From Pseudomonadales bacterium (GTDB lineage Bacteria; Pseudomonadota; Gammaproteobacteria; Pseudomonadales; Pseudohongiellaceae): 64,000 nt of DNA. A program made the translations under genes and the position numbers. A model generated the notes under the pieces. It saw nothing but the letters and a program-made list of their open reading frames with translations, was not told the DNA's origin and ran no database searches. This document shows, piece by piece, positions 28,543 through 37,109 of the stretch. The stretch's first letter is position 1; every line of letters starts with the position of its first letter. The DNA is taken from positions 1,494,280-1,558,279 of the forward strand of contig WLWQ01000001.1 in the NCBI GenBank assembly GCA_012103535.1, written 5' to 3'.

Positions 28543-30462
28543 ATGAAAACTCAGTTTCTGCTCTTCCTCTGTAAATTGGCTTTATTCTGCTTCATCCCTG
28601 CTCTTGCGCTTGGGCAACAAGGCAGCTCCGGTAACGAATGGGCCAGCTATGGGGGCGACAGTGGCCACAGCAAATACTCGCCACTGGACCAGATTAATGC
28701 CGACAATGTGCAGCGCTTGGAAGTCGCCTGGACCTGGAATTCGGTAGACGAAGAAATTCGTCGCAACAACGAGATTATTCGCGATCGCGGCTCTTTTCGC
28801 AGTTATGCCTACGAAGTTACCCCATTAGTCGTTAATGGAGTGCTTTACACCACTACTTCTCTCGGCCAGATAGCGGCAATAGATCCAGCCAGTGGCGAAA
28901 CTCTATGGAGTTTCGATCCCGTTCTTTATGTTGACGGGCGTCCCGCCGTGCATGGCTTCATGACCCGAGGACTTGCCTATTGGACTGATGGTGAACAGGA
29001 ACGCTTGTATTATGCCGGCGGTCGTACATATCTATTAGCCATCGATCCTGCTACCGGTAGATTGGATCCACAATTCGGACGTGGTGGCCGAGTCGATCTT
29101 AAACGGGGACTGGGCCGCACTATCGATCCTTCACTCTATGCAGTGAGTTCTCCCCCTATCGTGGTCGGTGATGTTGTTGTGGTTGGCTCGGCCATGACGG
29201 AAGGCACGGATTTTCGCGAAGCACCTCCGGGTCACGTGCGCGGATTTAATGTCCATACCGGCGAGACGCAATGGATCTTTCACACAATTCCACAGCCGGG
29301 TGAATTCGGAGCGGACACCTGGCCACAAGATGCCTGGCGCTTTACCGGTGGCGCCAATGTCTGGACGATGATGAGCGCCGATGAAGAATTGGGGCTTGTT
29401 TATCTGCCCGTTGGGACAACGGTGCCAGATTATTATGGTGGTCATCGCCTTGGCGATAATCTGTTTGCAAATTCCTTAGTCGCTTTAAATGCAGAGACTG
29501 GTGAACGAGTCTGGCATTATCAAATGGTGCATCATTCAGTATGGGACTATGACCCCCCAGCAGCACCAAACCTGATCGATATAGTCGTCGATGGCCAAGC
29601 CATTAAAGCAGTGGCGCAAATCACCAAGCAGGGTTTTACTTTTGTCTTCGACAGAGTCACAGGTGAGCCAGTTTGGCCAATCGAAGAGCAAGCAGTTCCC
29701 CAATCACGTGTGTTAGGAGAAATAACTTCACCTACACAACCATTTCCTACTAAACCCCCCCTGTTTTTAGCAAATGGCGCGACCGAAGATGATCTAATAG
29801 ATTTCACTCCCGAGATCAAAGCTGAGGCTTTGGAAATTTTTCAGCAGTACAATAGCGGCCCCCTGTATACGCCTCCTGCTCCTGGCGATAACATCATTCG
29901 CCCAGGTTGGAGTGGTGGTGCCAACTGGTGGGGAGCCGCATTTGATCCGGAATCTCAACGCTTGTTTGTTCCTTCCTGGGCGCATTTTTCCACAGTGAAC
30001 ATAAATCCTCCTGAGACGACCGATTCTGATCTGACCATAAGGCCCCGAGTTAGAGATCTAAGTGGGCCGCGTGGCTTGCCACTGTTTAAACCACCCTATT
30101 CGCAATTGGTCGCATTCGACATGAATGCCGGAGAGAAGCTGTGGCATGTGCCAGTTGGCGAGGGACCACGAGACCACGCCGATCTACAAGGATTGGAGTT
30201 ACCTGCGCTTGGTAATTTTGAGAAACTCGGTGGACCGCTTCTCACGAAATCGCTTTTATTCATCGGGCAAGGCTTCGAAACAAATCGACTCGGCGTCTAT
30301 GACAAGGATAGCGGTGAAGAAATTTGGTGGCTGCAATTACCGGCGCGATTTCACGCAACGCCGATTACCTATATGGCGAATGGAAAACAATACATCGTGT
30401 TTGCTCTAGGCGGTGGAGCCAGAGGCGAGCCGGAACAACTCATGGCATTATCACTGCCTTGA
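28543..30462 (+). CDS. PQQ-dependent dehydrogenase (beta-propeller quinoprotein)
   Basis: A 639-residue periplasmic quinoprotein with a signal peptide ending ALALGQ. It has a repeated eight-bladed propeller pattern. WASYGGDSGHSKYSPLDQINADNVQRLEVAW opens the domain, GETLWSFDP marks blades, and HSVWDYDPPAAPNLIDI marks the active-site region near the Asp base. No cytochrome c or membrane domain is fused, so electrons must leave through a separate carrier. Substrates in the family include alcohols and sugars. It lies 49 bp before the Tat-exported hydrolase and may share its transcript. Confidence 0.9.
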   Translation: MKTQFLLFLCKLALFCFIPALALGQQGSSGNEWASYGGDSGHSKYSPLDQINADNVQRLEVAWTWNSVDEEIRRNNEIIRDRGSFRSYAYEVTPLVVNGVLYTTTSLGQIAAIDPASGETLWSFDPVLYVDGRPAVHGFMTRGLAYWTDGEQERLYYAGGRTYLLAIDPATGRLDPQFGRGGRVDLKRGLGRTIDPSLYAVSSPPIVVGDVVVVGSAMTEGTDFREAPPGHVRGFNVHTGETQWIFHTIPQPGEFGADTWPQDAWRFTGGANVWTMMSADEELGLVYLPVGTTVPDYYGGHRLGDNLFANSLVALNAETGERVWHYQMVHHSVWDYDPPAAPNLIDIVVDGQAIKAVAQITKQGFTFVFDRVTGEPVWPIEEQAVPQSRVLGEITSPTQPFPTKPPLFLANGATEDDLIDFTPEIKAEALEIFQQYNSGPLYTPPAPGDNIIRPGWSGGANWWGAAFDPESQRLFVPSWAHFSTVNINPPETTDSDLTIRPRVRDLSGPRGLPLFKPPYSQLVAFDMNAGEKLWHVPVGEGPRDHADLQGLELPALGNFEKLGGPLLTKSLLFIGQGFETNRLGVYDKDSGEEIWWLQLPARFHATPITYMANGKQYIVFALGGGARGEPEQLMALSLP

Positions 30463-30511
30463 TACTATTTTAATGATATATCAAGTTAATTAAGGGGTCA
30501 GATATACCACT

Positions 30512-31588
30512 ATGAAGTCATCACGTAGAAAATTTATGAGAGATTCCGCTATTGCCGGTCTCGGCGCTTCACTGCTGCCGTTGGCAGCTAATGCTCAAAG
30601 TAACGGAGTCAGACCGGCACCATTAATGCCAGAACCGAACTTTATCGAAAGCAACGGAATAGACATGGCTGTCTATGAAAAAGGCGAAGGCCCGGCAGTC
30701 GTGTTTTGTCATGGCTGGCCTGAATTAGCCTTTAGTTGGCGTAACCAGATCGATGCAGTTGCCGAAGCCGGTTACCATGCCATAGCACCGGATCAGCGAG
30801 GCTTTGGATTGACTGGTGGACCGGAAGATCCCATGCAATATGATCTTGGCATCTTCTGTGATGACTTACTTGGCATCATGGATGCCAAAGGCATCGAAAA
30901 GGCGGTGTTTTGCGGCCATGACTGGGGTGGCGCGGTGGTTTGGGCGATGCCCATGTTACATCCGGATCGTTGTCTGGGTGTGATTGGATTAAATACTTCT
31001 GCCAGCCGACCTCCAAACTTACCTCCGGTAGAAAATAGTGATCCATCACTAATCGTGATGACGCCTCGCTACTATTTTGCCACTTTCCAGCAGCCGGGCT
31101 ATGCGGAACCCATACTAGGTGCTGACGTACGCAAAACTTTCGATTTCATCTTATCCCGTGGAGGAATATGGGATACAGAAGCATTTGCCCAAATTCCAGA
31201 AGATTCAGATGAACGACGCATGGATTTACTGGCCATGTTGCAGAGAGAAGACCCACCTGGCGAACCATTTATGTCCGAACAAGTCATGGAATATTTTACC
31301 GAAACCTATGAAGCAACTGGTTTTACCGGCGGACTGAACTGGTATCGAGCTGCAGCACGAATCGGATCGGTAATGGCTAATGCCCAACCGCGCATCGAAG
31401 TACCCAGCCTTTATATAGGCGCGGAGAACGATGTGATATTGCCACCTTCTTCAGCAGACGGCATGGAAGACTTTATTTCAGATCTGGAGAAACATACCGT
31501 GATGGATAGTGGCCACTGGACCCAGCAGGAAAAGCCAGAAGAAGTGAATCGCGTAATTGTCGACTGGTTAGATCGTAAAATTTCTTAG
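30512..31588 (+). CDS. Tat-exported alpha/beta hydrolase, epoxide-hydrolase-like
   Basis: A 358-residue protein with a twin-arginine signal (SRRKFMRDSAIAG, cleavage near ANAQ). The alpha/beta hydrolase core has HGWPELAFSWR (oxyanion HGxP), RGFGLTGGPED, the nucleophile elbow GHDWGG with Asp, and a late DSGHWTQQEKP with the catalytic His. An Asp nucleophile and HGWP are typical of epoxide hydrolases and haloalkane dehalogenases. Periplasmic location with a PQQ dehydrogenase suggests oxidation of a diol product, which is speculation. Confidence 0.88.
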   Translation: MKSSRRKFMRDSAIAGLGASLLPLAANAQSNGVRPAPLMPEPNFIESNGIDMAVYEKGEGPAVVFCHGWPELAFSWRNQIDAVAEAGYHAIAPDQRGFGLTGGPEDPMQYDLGIFCDDLLGIMDAKGIEKAVFCGHDWGGAVVWAMPMLHPDRCLGVIGLNTSASRPPNLPPVENSDPSLIVMTPRYYFATFQQPGYAEPILGADVRKTFDFILSRGGIWDTEAFAQIPEDSDERRMDLLAMLQREDPPGEPFMSEQVMEYFTETYEATGFTGGLNWYRAAARIGSVMANAQPRIEVPSLYIGAENDVILPPSSADGMEDFISDLEKHTVMDSGHWTQQEKPEEVNRVIVDWLDRKIS

Positions 31589-31597
31589 GCTTTACCA

Positions 31598-31644
31598 TCA
31601 TTCACAAATAGATGTTACGTCAGACCGCATCTATTTGTGAATGA
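31598..31644. terminator. 17-bp perfect inverted repeat between convergent genes
   Basis: TCATTCACAAATAGATG is repeated exactly inverted as CATCTATTTGTGAATGA with a 13-nt loop. It lies just after the hydrolase stop and faces the DUF6152 gene. There is no T run, so it is either a bidirectional non-classical terminator or a transcript-stabilising hairpin. Confidence 0.5.
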
Positions 31645-31677
31645 GCAAACAATCGAAGCTGCTGCTGAACTAACAAA

Positions 31678-32703
31678 TTAGTCAAACTGCAAATGTCGAC
31701 GAGCCGCTTCGGGATCGCAGGGCTCGTCGGTGAATTCGTAATTCGAAACCAAGCGGAAGTTTCGACCGAGCTCCACGGTAGCAGTTAAAAACTCAGGATC
31801 GGTAATGGTATAGGTCAACTCCAAACCATAGCCATCATCAACCAGGCGATAAGTTTCAACCACAACTTTTTGTTCACTAGAACTAACTCCTCTTTCGGTA
31901 CCCCATTTAGTTTCGGCAAATCCGGCTGTATTAACAACAAGACTGCCATCATCGGCAATGCGCCCTATCGAATAGCCATTCTCGTCTGGCACATGACGTG
32001 ATGGAATTGTTGCGCCTGAATTCATATTCAGATTTCTAACTGTCGTAGCTTGCTCGTGAATTACGGTGATGTTGCCGTCCGCAACTTCCCAGCGTTGATT
32101 GTAGGGAAAGCGAGTAATTCGCGGCATTGGGTATGACTCACAATCGAGGCCCGGATCATCGTTAAGGTTGAAGATGGCGACCTCTTCCAAGCCCCTTTCT
32201 GTATAGGGCCAATCTGCTGGAGGCTCAAAACCACCAACTAGTGTTTGTCGCATGTTTAAGATTGACCTCCAGGTACCGGAGAAATCAGTCGATGGTGCAA
32301 TCGGTCTGCGTGGTGGTGGCGCATCTTCTGCTGGCCGGCTAAAAGCATAGAGGGTTTCACCATCTGCCTTCGTCACATGATTCAGTAAGCCAAAAAGTCT
32401 TGCTGGATCTCTATTGGGCCGCGCGTCGACTACGACTCGTTCTCCGATCTCGAAAGAATTTGGGGACCAACCATTGCGCATCAGTCCTGCGATCGAGTGT
32501 CCTTCGAAGGTCCATTCAATCGTGTTACCGGTTTCATCTAAAGCCTCGACTACTACGAATGCATGCGGATTACGCCAGGAAAGCTCCACCAGTGTGCCTT
32601 CCACTTCGACACTGGAATCCAGATTGAACGCGGCACGGGAATGGTGGGCATGGGACGAATTTACTAAAAGAATAGAAACTATTAACAGACACCTGGCAAT
32701 CAT
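31678..32703 (-). CDS. DUF6152 family exported protein
   Basis: A protein of about 341 residues. A signal peptide (ending SSHAHH) precedes an N-terminal DUF6152-like domain with HHSRAAFNLDSSVEVEGTLVELSWRNPHAFVVVE. A C-terminal beta-rich part has WRVADGNITV-like strands and EFTDEPCDP near the end. Family function is unknown; members often sit near PQQ enzymes or exported hydrolases. The start at MIARCLL gives a proper signal peptide; an upstream in-frame Met would add a non-signal stretch. Confidence 0.8.
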   Translation of the reverse strand: MIARCLLIVSILLVNSSHAHHSRAAFNLDSSVEVEGTLVELSWRNPHAFVVVEALDETGNTIEWTFEGHSIAGLMRNGWSPNSFEIGERVVVDARPNRDPARLFGLLNHVTKADGETLYAFSRPAEDAPPPRRPIAPSTDFSGTWRSILNMRQTLVGGFEPPADWPYTERGLEEVAIFNLNDDPGLDCESYPMPRITRFPYNQRWEVADGNITVIHEQATTVRNLNMNSGATIPSRHVPDENGYSIGRIADDGSLVVNTAGFAETKWGTERGVSSSEQKVVVETYRLVDDGYGLELTYTITDPEFLTATVELGRNFRLVSNYEFTDEPCDPEAARRHLQFD

Positions 32704-32797
32704 GGAATTCACCCGTATAGAATGCGGTGGGAGACTTAAAGTTAGCCCCACCCAAACCGATTTGTCCAGCACTCAATAAGAATAGGGAACTATCGCC

Positions 32798-33283
32798 ATG
32801 AGGAAATTTTGTACGTTTTTTATTTTCGTTTTAACCTCGTCAATAAGCCACGCTCAAACTGCAAACGCGCCACTCGCACCTAGCGATCATTCTATTGATA
32901 TTCCGCTGGAAGAATTGTTGTTGGCTGCAAGCCAGCTTCGCGATAACGGTTTGAACACGAATCGGGTGCTGGAAGGCGGCATTTTCAGCATTAATGTACG
33001 CCATATCCAGGGCCCGGAAACCATATTGCAGCATGGTCGAATTACCGAAGTGTGGGTTGTACGGGAAGGCATCGGTACCGTTGTCACTGGAGGAACAATC
33101 GTGGATGCTGAGGCAGGTGCAGGACCCGGAGATTTTAGAGGCAGCGCTATCGAAGGCGGAGATGAACGGGTAATAAAAGCAGGTGATCTGGTATTTATCC
33201 CTACCGGTGTACCTCACGGTATCAAAGAAACAGAATCGATTGTTTATTTGAATATTCGATTTGAACTGCGAGACCCAGATTGA
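32798..33283 (+). CDS. Exported cupin-domain protein
   Basis: A 161-residue protein with a signal peptide (SISHAQ). A single cupin barrel is seen: HGRITEVWVVREGIGTVVTGG with the first motif, and GDLVFIPTGVPHGIKETESIVYLNIRF with the second motif and its metal-ligand His. Small cupins bind metals and serve as isomerases, dioxygenases or sugar-binding proteins; none can be chosen here. It is 6 bp before the TPR gene. Confidence 0.8.
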   Translation: MRKFCTFFIFVLTSSISHAQTANAPLAPSDHSIDIPLEELLLAASQLRDNGLNTNRVLEGGIFSINVRHIQGPETILQHGRITEVWVVREGIGTVVTGGTIVDAEAGAGPGDFRGSAIEGGDERVIKAGDLVFIPTGVPHGIKETESIVYLNIRFELRDPD

Positions 33284-33288
33284 CTTAG

Positions 33289-33873
33289 ATGACTGAATTG
33301 ACCACAGAAGAATTGATGGATACTGCCTGGCGCTGGCGTCGAGAGTCGTTCGACTGGCCATTAGCAGCGCGCTATTCTCGCCTGCAAGCCGCAGGCCAGC
33401 TTTTAGATAAGGCGATTAACAGTGCAATTACAAATAGCGACGATCGCAATACTGCTCATGCGGTCCATTTATTAGCAAATTTAGAAGTCGACGTAGGTCG
33501 TCTCGATTCCGCTCTGCAATTGTGGAGTTTAGCTGTCGAGCTTTGCCGAGAATTAAATGATCCAGCGATGTTGGCTCATAAGATTCGACATCTGGGCGAT
33601 TTGTTCAAACAGCGCAGGCAATTCGACGAGGCGCATCAATGCTACGAAGAAGCTCTAACTCTGTATCGGGGATTATCTGAGATAGAAAATAATATCAAAC
33701 TCGACATTGCAAATTTACTAATTCGATTCGCAGAAATTAGAGAGAATCGCACCGACAACACCACAGCGCTGGAGTATTTCGTGGAAGCTGAAAGTCTTTA
33801 CAAAGAACTTGAATTAGCAGATGGAGTCGAACTTTGCAGTAAACATATTGAACGCTTACAAAAGAAATCCTAG
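33289..33873 (+). CDS. Tetratricopeptide-repeat protein
   Basis: A 194-residue soluble protein of TPR-like helices. LLANLEVDVGRLDSALQLWSLAVELCREL, LGDLFKQRRQFDEAHQCYEEALTLYR and a third copy ending YFVEAESLYKELE are regular 34-residue-type units. No catalytic domain or signal is seen, so it probably mediates protein contacts in the cytosol. It is tightly linked to the exported cupin gene and converges with pcaB, leaving 7 bp between stops. Confidence 0.75.
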   Translation: MTELTTEELMDTAWRWRRESFDWPLAARYSRLQAAGQLLDKAINSAITNSDDRNTAHAVHLLANLEVDVGRLDSALQLWSLAVELCRELNDPAMLAHKIRHLGDLFKQRRQFDEAHQCYEEALTLYRGLSEIENNIKLDIANLLIRFAEIRENRTDNTTALEYFVEAESLYKELELADGVELCSKHIERLQKKS

Positions 33874-33880
33874 CGAGATA

Positions 33881-35200
33881 TCAATCAATATTTCCTACTA
33901 TTTTGTTAATTATTTCTTTAGCCGAACCCAAATAGTTTTCCGGCTGTTTTAACGCTTCCCAATCGAGTTCAACAGCGCTGATTTTTTCCAGCTCATCGAT
34001 CATATGGCTGTTATTCGTCAGGCTTTCGGAACAAGCCTGTGCCACATATTCCGCAGCCTGAGAGCGTTCCATTAGTCTACAAAGCTCGAAAACCGCTGCC
34101 TCAGCAAGGATACGGCCATTGTCTGCAATCAGATTCTTATGCATTGCTTCTTCATTGACGTTCAAACTGCTTAGGCAATTTATAGCGTGCTTAATACTTG
34201 CCCCAGTGGCGCAGATTAAGGGAGTAAATGCGAGGCGCTCAGTCGCCATACTGACACCATCCCTCTCATGGGCAGGCATTAGAGTCTGTGCCATCAGATC
34301 GGCCTGACTTCTGCAATAATTACCGAGACTAATCAGAGTTTCGGCTATTACCGGGTTGCTTTTGTTCGGCATGGTGGATGATTTACCGGTTCCACCAAAG
34401 CTGATTTCTCCAACTTCACTCTGCGCCATTAACAATAGGTCTTGTGCCATTTTGCCAATCAATCCAGCAGTCAGATTCAACCAGTTGGTAAACTCAACGA
34501 TGCAATCCCGTTGCGCATGCCAGGGCGAAGTGGAGGGACTCAAGCCCAGCGCAGCAGCGAGCGAAGTATTTAGTTCTGTGCCTTTAGAGTCTAGAGCTGC
34601 GTTTGTGCCTACTGCCCCTCCAAGTTGCACCACCAGCAATCGCGTTGAGAGCTCATTGAGTCGTTGCTGTTGCCGCTGCAATGGCGCTAACCAATTAACG
34701 ACTTTAAACCCGAAAACAATCGGTGCAGCATTTTGGTTGCGAGTCCTGCCAATCATAACTGTAGCTATATGGTTGCGAGCCAGATCACTCAACTTGCTCA
34801 CAAGAGTATTCAAATTTTCTTCAATGATTTTGATTGCGGACTTGCTGCGAATGATAAGAGCGGTATCTAAGATGTCGTGGCTAGTTGCCCCAAAATGTAA
34901 ATAGCTTGCTGCATCTGGCTCTATTTGACCGCGCAATATCTTAAGCAAAGCAGGTATAGGAATTCCGTCTTGCAGAAAACCGCTGGCGAGGGAACTGGGC
35001 TCGACTTCCACTCCCGCCAGTGACTCATGGATTTTCTTACCGACTCCATTAGGAATAATCTGCAATGCTTCCTGCACCCGCGCCAGCTCTCGCTCGACTT
35101 GGATCAGAGCATTTATCTCTGCAGCGTCAGTAAACAACTCAGCAATATCCTCGTCTGAGAAGCTTGAAGCCGTAATTGCTGAATCGAGACTGCTCACCAT
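33881..35200 (-). CDS. pcaB: 3-carboxy-cis,cis-muconate cycloisomerase
   Basis: Cyclises 3-carboxymuconate to 4-carboxymuconolactone in protocatechuate breakdown. The 439-residue fumarase/aspartase-superfamily protein carries the signature FGGTGKSSTMPNKSNPV, with the flexible-loop Ser, and HFGATSHDILDTALIIR. It is 12 bp downstream of pcaG and the last gene of pcaCHGB. GGGAG precedes its ATG. Confidence 0.94.
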   Translation of the reverse strand: MVSSLDSAITASSFSDEDIAELFTDAAEINALIQVERELARVQEALQIIPNGVGKKIHESLAGVEVEPSSLASGFLQDGIPIPALLKILRGQIEPDAASYLHFGATSHDILDTALIIRSKSAIKIIEENLNTLVSKLSDLARNHIATVMIGRTRNQNAAPIVFGFKVVNWLAPLQRQQQRLNELSTRLLVVQLGGAVGTNAALDSKGTELNTSLAAALGLSPSTSPWHAQRDCIVEFTNWLNLTAGLIGKMAQDLLLMAQSEVGEISFGGTGKSSTMPNKSNPVIAETLISLGNYCRSQADLMAQTLMPAHERDGVSMATERLAFTPLICATGASIKHAINCLSSLNVNEEAMHKNLIADNGRILAEAAVFELCRLMERSQAAEYVAQACSESLTNNSHMIDELEKISAVELDWEALKQPENYLGSAKEIINKIVGNID

Positions 35201-35212
35201 GAATTACTCCCG

Positions 35213-35776
35213 TTACAGATGAAAAAATACCGTTTCTTCATCGCCCTGCATACAGATATCAAAAATGTAGATGCGCTCACCATCATCTTCTGTACATTTT
35301 GCAATAAGACTATCTCTTCTAGCTTCGGGCACTCGACTCAACAGCTGATCTTTATCATTTGCTGCAGATTCATCAGAAAAATAGAGACGCGTGTAAAGCT
35401 GAGTAAGCAAGCCACGCATAGTGACCACTACTGAAATGCAAGGCGCTTCTGTGTCACTACGGGGTCCAGGTTTTACGGTCCTAAACGCAAACTTACCTTC
35501 TGCATTGTCTCCGGTGTGACTACGGGCAAAGCCAAAAAAGTTCTGATTGCTTAAACTTCCCATCGCATCGGCTTGCCAGATTTCAATTAGCGCATCGGGA
35601 ACTAGTTCCTGATTTCCATCGAATACTCTGCCAACAACTGAGATTACTTCGCCTTCACCGGAAATTTGGCTGCTCACGGGGCTTGCCAATCGGCCCTCGT
35701 TTTCCGTTGCACTAAGCCCAATAGTGAAAAATGACCCTACTGTTTGAGATGGCGTGAGCGGCAACGAAGACTTCAT
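35213..35776 (-). CDS. pcaG: Protocatechuate 3,4-dioxygenase alpha subunit
   Basis: The alpha chain of the ring-cleaving dioxygenase that opens protocatechuate to 3-carboxy-cis,cis-muconate. About 187 residues: LTPSQTVGSFFTIGL at the N-terminus, VPDALIEIWQADAMG and a beta-sandwich ending in RIYIFDICMQGDEETVFF. The alpha chain lacks the full iron-ligand set, as expected. The start at MKSSLPL, 4 bp after the pcaH stop and 9 nt after GGAG, is preferred to an upstream ATG that would overlap pcaH by 20 bp. Confidence 0.93.
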   Translation of the reverse strand: MKSSLPLTPSQTVGSFFTIGLSATENEGRLASPVSSQISGEGEVISVVGRVFDGNQELVPDALIEIWQADAMGSLSNQNFFGFARSHTGDNAEGKFAFRTVKPGPRSDTEAPCISVVVTMRGLLTQLYTRLYFSDESAANDKDQLLSRVPEARRDSLIAKCTEDDGERIYIFDICMQGDEETVFFHL

Positions 35777-35780
35777 TGGC

Positions 35781-36506
35781 TCAGGCTCCCTGCTCTGCAT
35801 CGATTGGAGTTGCCTTTGCTCCAGCCAATACGATGTCGAACTTGTAGCCCAGTGCGTAATCGGCCTCGGTAATCCCTAGGTCCAGCGTTGAGATCAGGCG
35901 ATCTTGAGCAGATTCAGGCACAGCTGCAAAGATTGGATCGTAATTCAGTAAAGGATCCCCTGGAAAATACATTTGAGTAACCAGTCGATCTGCAATTGAT
36001 TCGCCGACCAAAGAAAAATGAATATGTTGTGGTCGCCAGGCATTTGGATGATTTTTCCAGGGATAGGCGCCAGGTTTAATTGTATAAAATCGATAACAAC
36101 CATAGTTATCAGTTACGCAACGGCCCACACCTAGAAAATTAGGATCTAAAGGCGCATCATGTTGGTCAACTTTATGAGCATAGCGGCCACTCGCATTCGC
36201 CTGCCATGCCTCAATCAATACTCCCGCCTGCGGCCTTCCCGCTTGATCAAGCACTTTTCCTGAAACAACCATGCGCTTACCCAGGGGATAACCGCCTTGC
36301 TGCGCATTTCTAATCAAGTCATGGTCCAGCTCACCTATGGTAAAACGATTGACTAAAGATCCGTCGAATTCCTGAATGCTTAGCGTAGAACTCTCACCGT
36401 AGAGCGTAGTTAGGTCTACCGGAGACTGAGTCGGCCCACGGCTTAGCGACGACTTATAATCGGTATAGATAAGTGGCGGGTGCTGAGTCCAATCAATAAT
36501 TGCCAT
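35781..36506 (-). CDS. pcaH: Protocatechuate 3,4-dioxygenase beta subunit
   Basis: The iron-bearing beta chain of protocatechuate 3,4-dioxygenase, 241 residues. The non-haem Fe3+ ligands are visible: Tyr in NASGRYAHK, Tyr in IKPGAYPWKNHPNAW, and His residues in RPQHIHFSLVG. Oxygen and protocatechuate are turned into 3-carboxymuconate. It lies between pcaC (25 bp upstream) and pcaG (4 bp downstream). Confidence 0.95.
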   Translation of the reverse strand: MAIIDWTQHPPLIYTDYKSSLSRGPTQSPVDLTTLYGESSTLSIQEFDGSLVNRFTIGELDHDLIRNAQQGGYPLGKRMVVSGKVLDQAGRPQAGVLIEAWQANASGRYAHKVDQHDAPLDPNFLGVGRCVTDNYGCYRFYTIKPGAYPWKNHPNAWRPQHIHFSLVGESIADRLVTQMYFPGDPLLNYDPIFAAVPESAQDRLISTLDLGITEADYALGYKFDIVLAGAKATPIDAEQGA

Positions 36507-36531
36507 AGTATTTATCTACTAGTCGAAATTA

Positions 36532-36930
36532 TTAAGCCTGGTTATCCAGACTGCTAAAAACTTTCTTCGCGACTCGAAACGCGCTATTTGCTGCCGGCAC
36601 GCCGGAATAAACAGCAACTTGTATTAGTGCTTCCTTAATATCTTCTCTGCTCAATCCAGTATTTACTGTGGCGCGCAGATGCAGAGCAAGTTCTTCGTGA
36701 TGACCTAAACTGGCTAGTTGAGTAATAGTTATCAAACTGCGGTCGCGTCTAGATAAGGTGTCTCTAGCCCAGACGGTCCCCCACGCCGTTGCAGTGATCA
36801 AACGCTGAAATTCTTCATCGAGTTCCGTTGTGTTAGCCAACGCAGCATCCACATACTCATTACCTAACACTTCTCTTCTGACCTGCAACCCTAACTCGAA
36901 CAATTCTTCATCGGGTTTATTTTTTGACAC
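36532..36930 (-). CDS. pcaC: 4-carboxymuconolactone decarboxylase
   Basis: Decarboxylates 4-carboxymuconolactone to 3-oxoadipate enol-lactone. The 132-residue AhpD-like protein has the PcaC pattern GTVWARDTLSRRDRSLITITQLASLGHHEELALHLRATVNTGLS. Unlike in some bacteria it is not fused to the enol-lactone hydrolase PcaD, which is absent from the window. It is the first gene of pcaCHGB, divergent from pobA. Confidence 0.93.
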   Translation of the reverse strand: MSKNKPDEELFELGLQVRREVLGNEYVDAALANTTELDEEFQRLITATAWGTVWARDTLSRRDRSLITITQLASLGHHEELALHLRATVNTGLSREDIKEALIQVAVYSGVPAANSAFRVAKKVFSSLDNQA

Positions 36931-37013
36931 GGCCTACCCCTTATTCAATTAGTCTGCCTGACGAATATTTCCATATTATCAACTGACAACTGCAACTAAT
37001 AGCATAGCGCCAG

Positions 37014-37025
37014 CGCTTGCAAGCG
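37014..37025. promoter_or_regulatory. Palindrome between pcaC and pobA
   Basis: CGCTTGCAAGCG is a perfect 12-bp palindrome in the 179-bp divergent gap. It may bind a regulator of both operons, but no regulator gene is nearby. Confidence 0.3.
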
Positions 37026-37109
37026 TAAAAAGTGGTTCAATAATTAGGTGTTTCGGGCTTTAATGCCCTTGATTACTGTCACTTCTCCATACGTAGAATC
37101 GAAAACACC

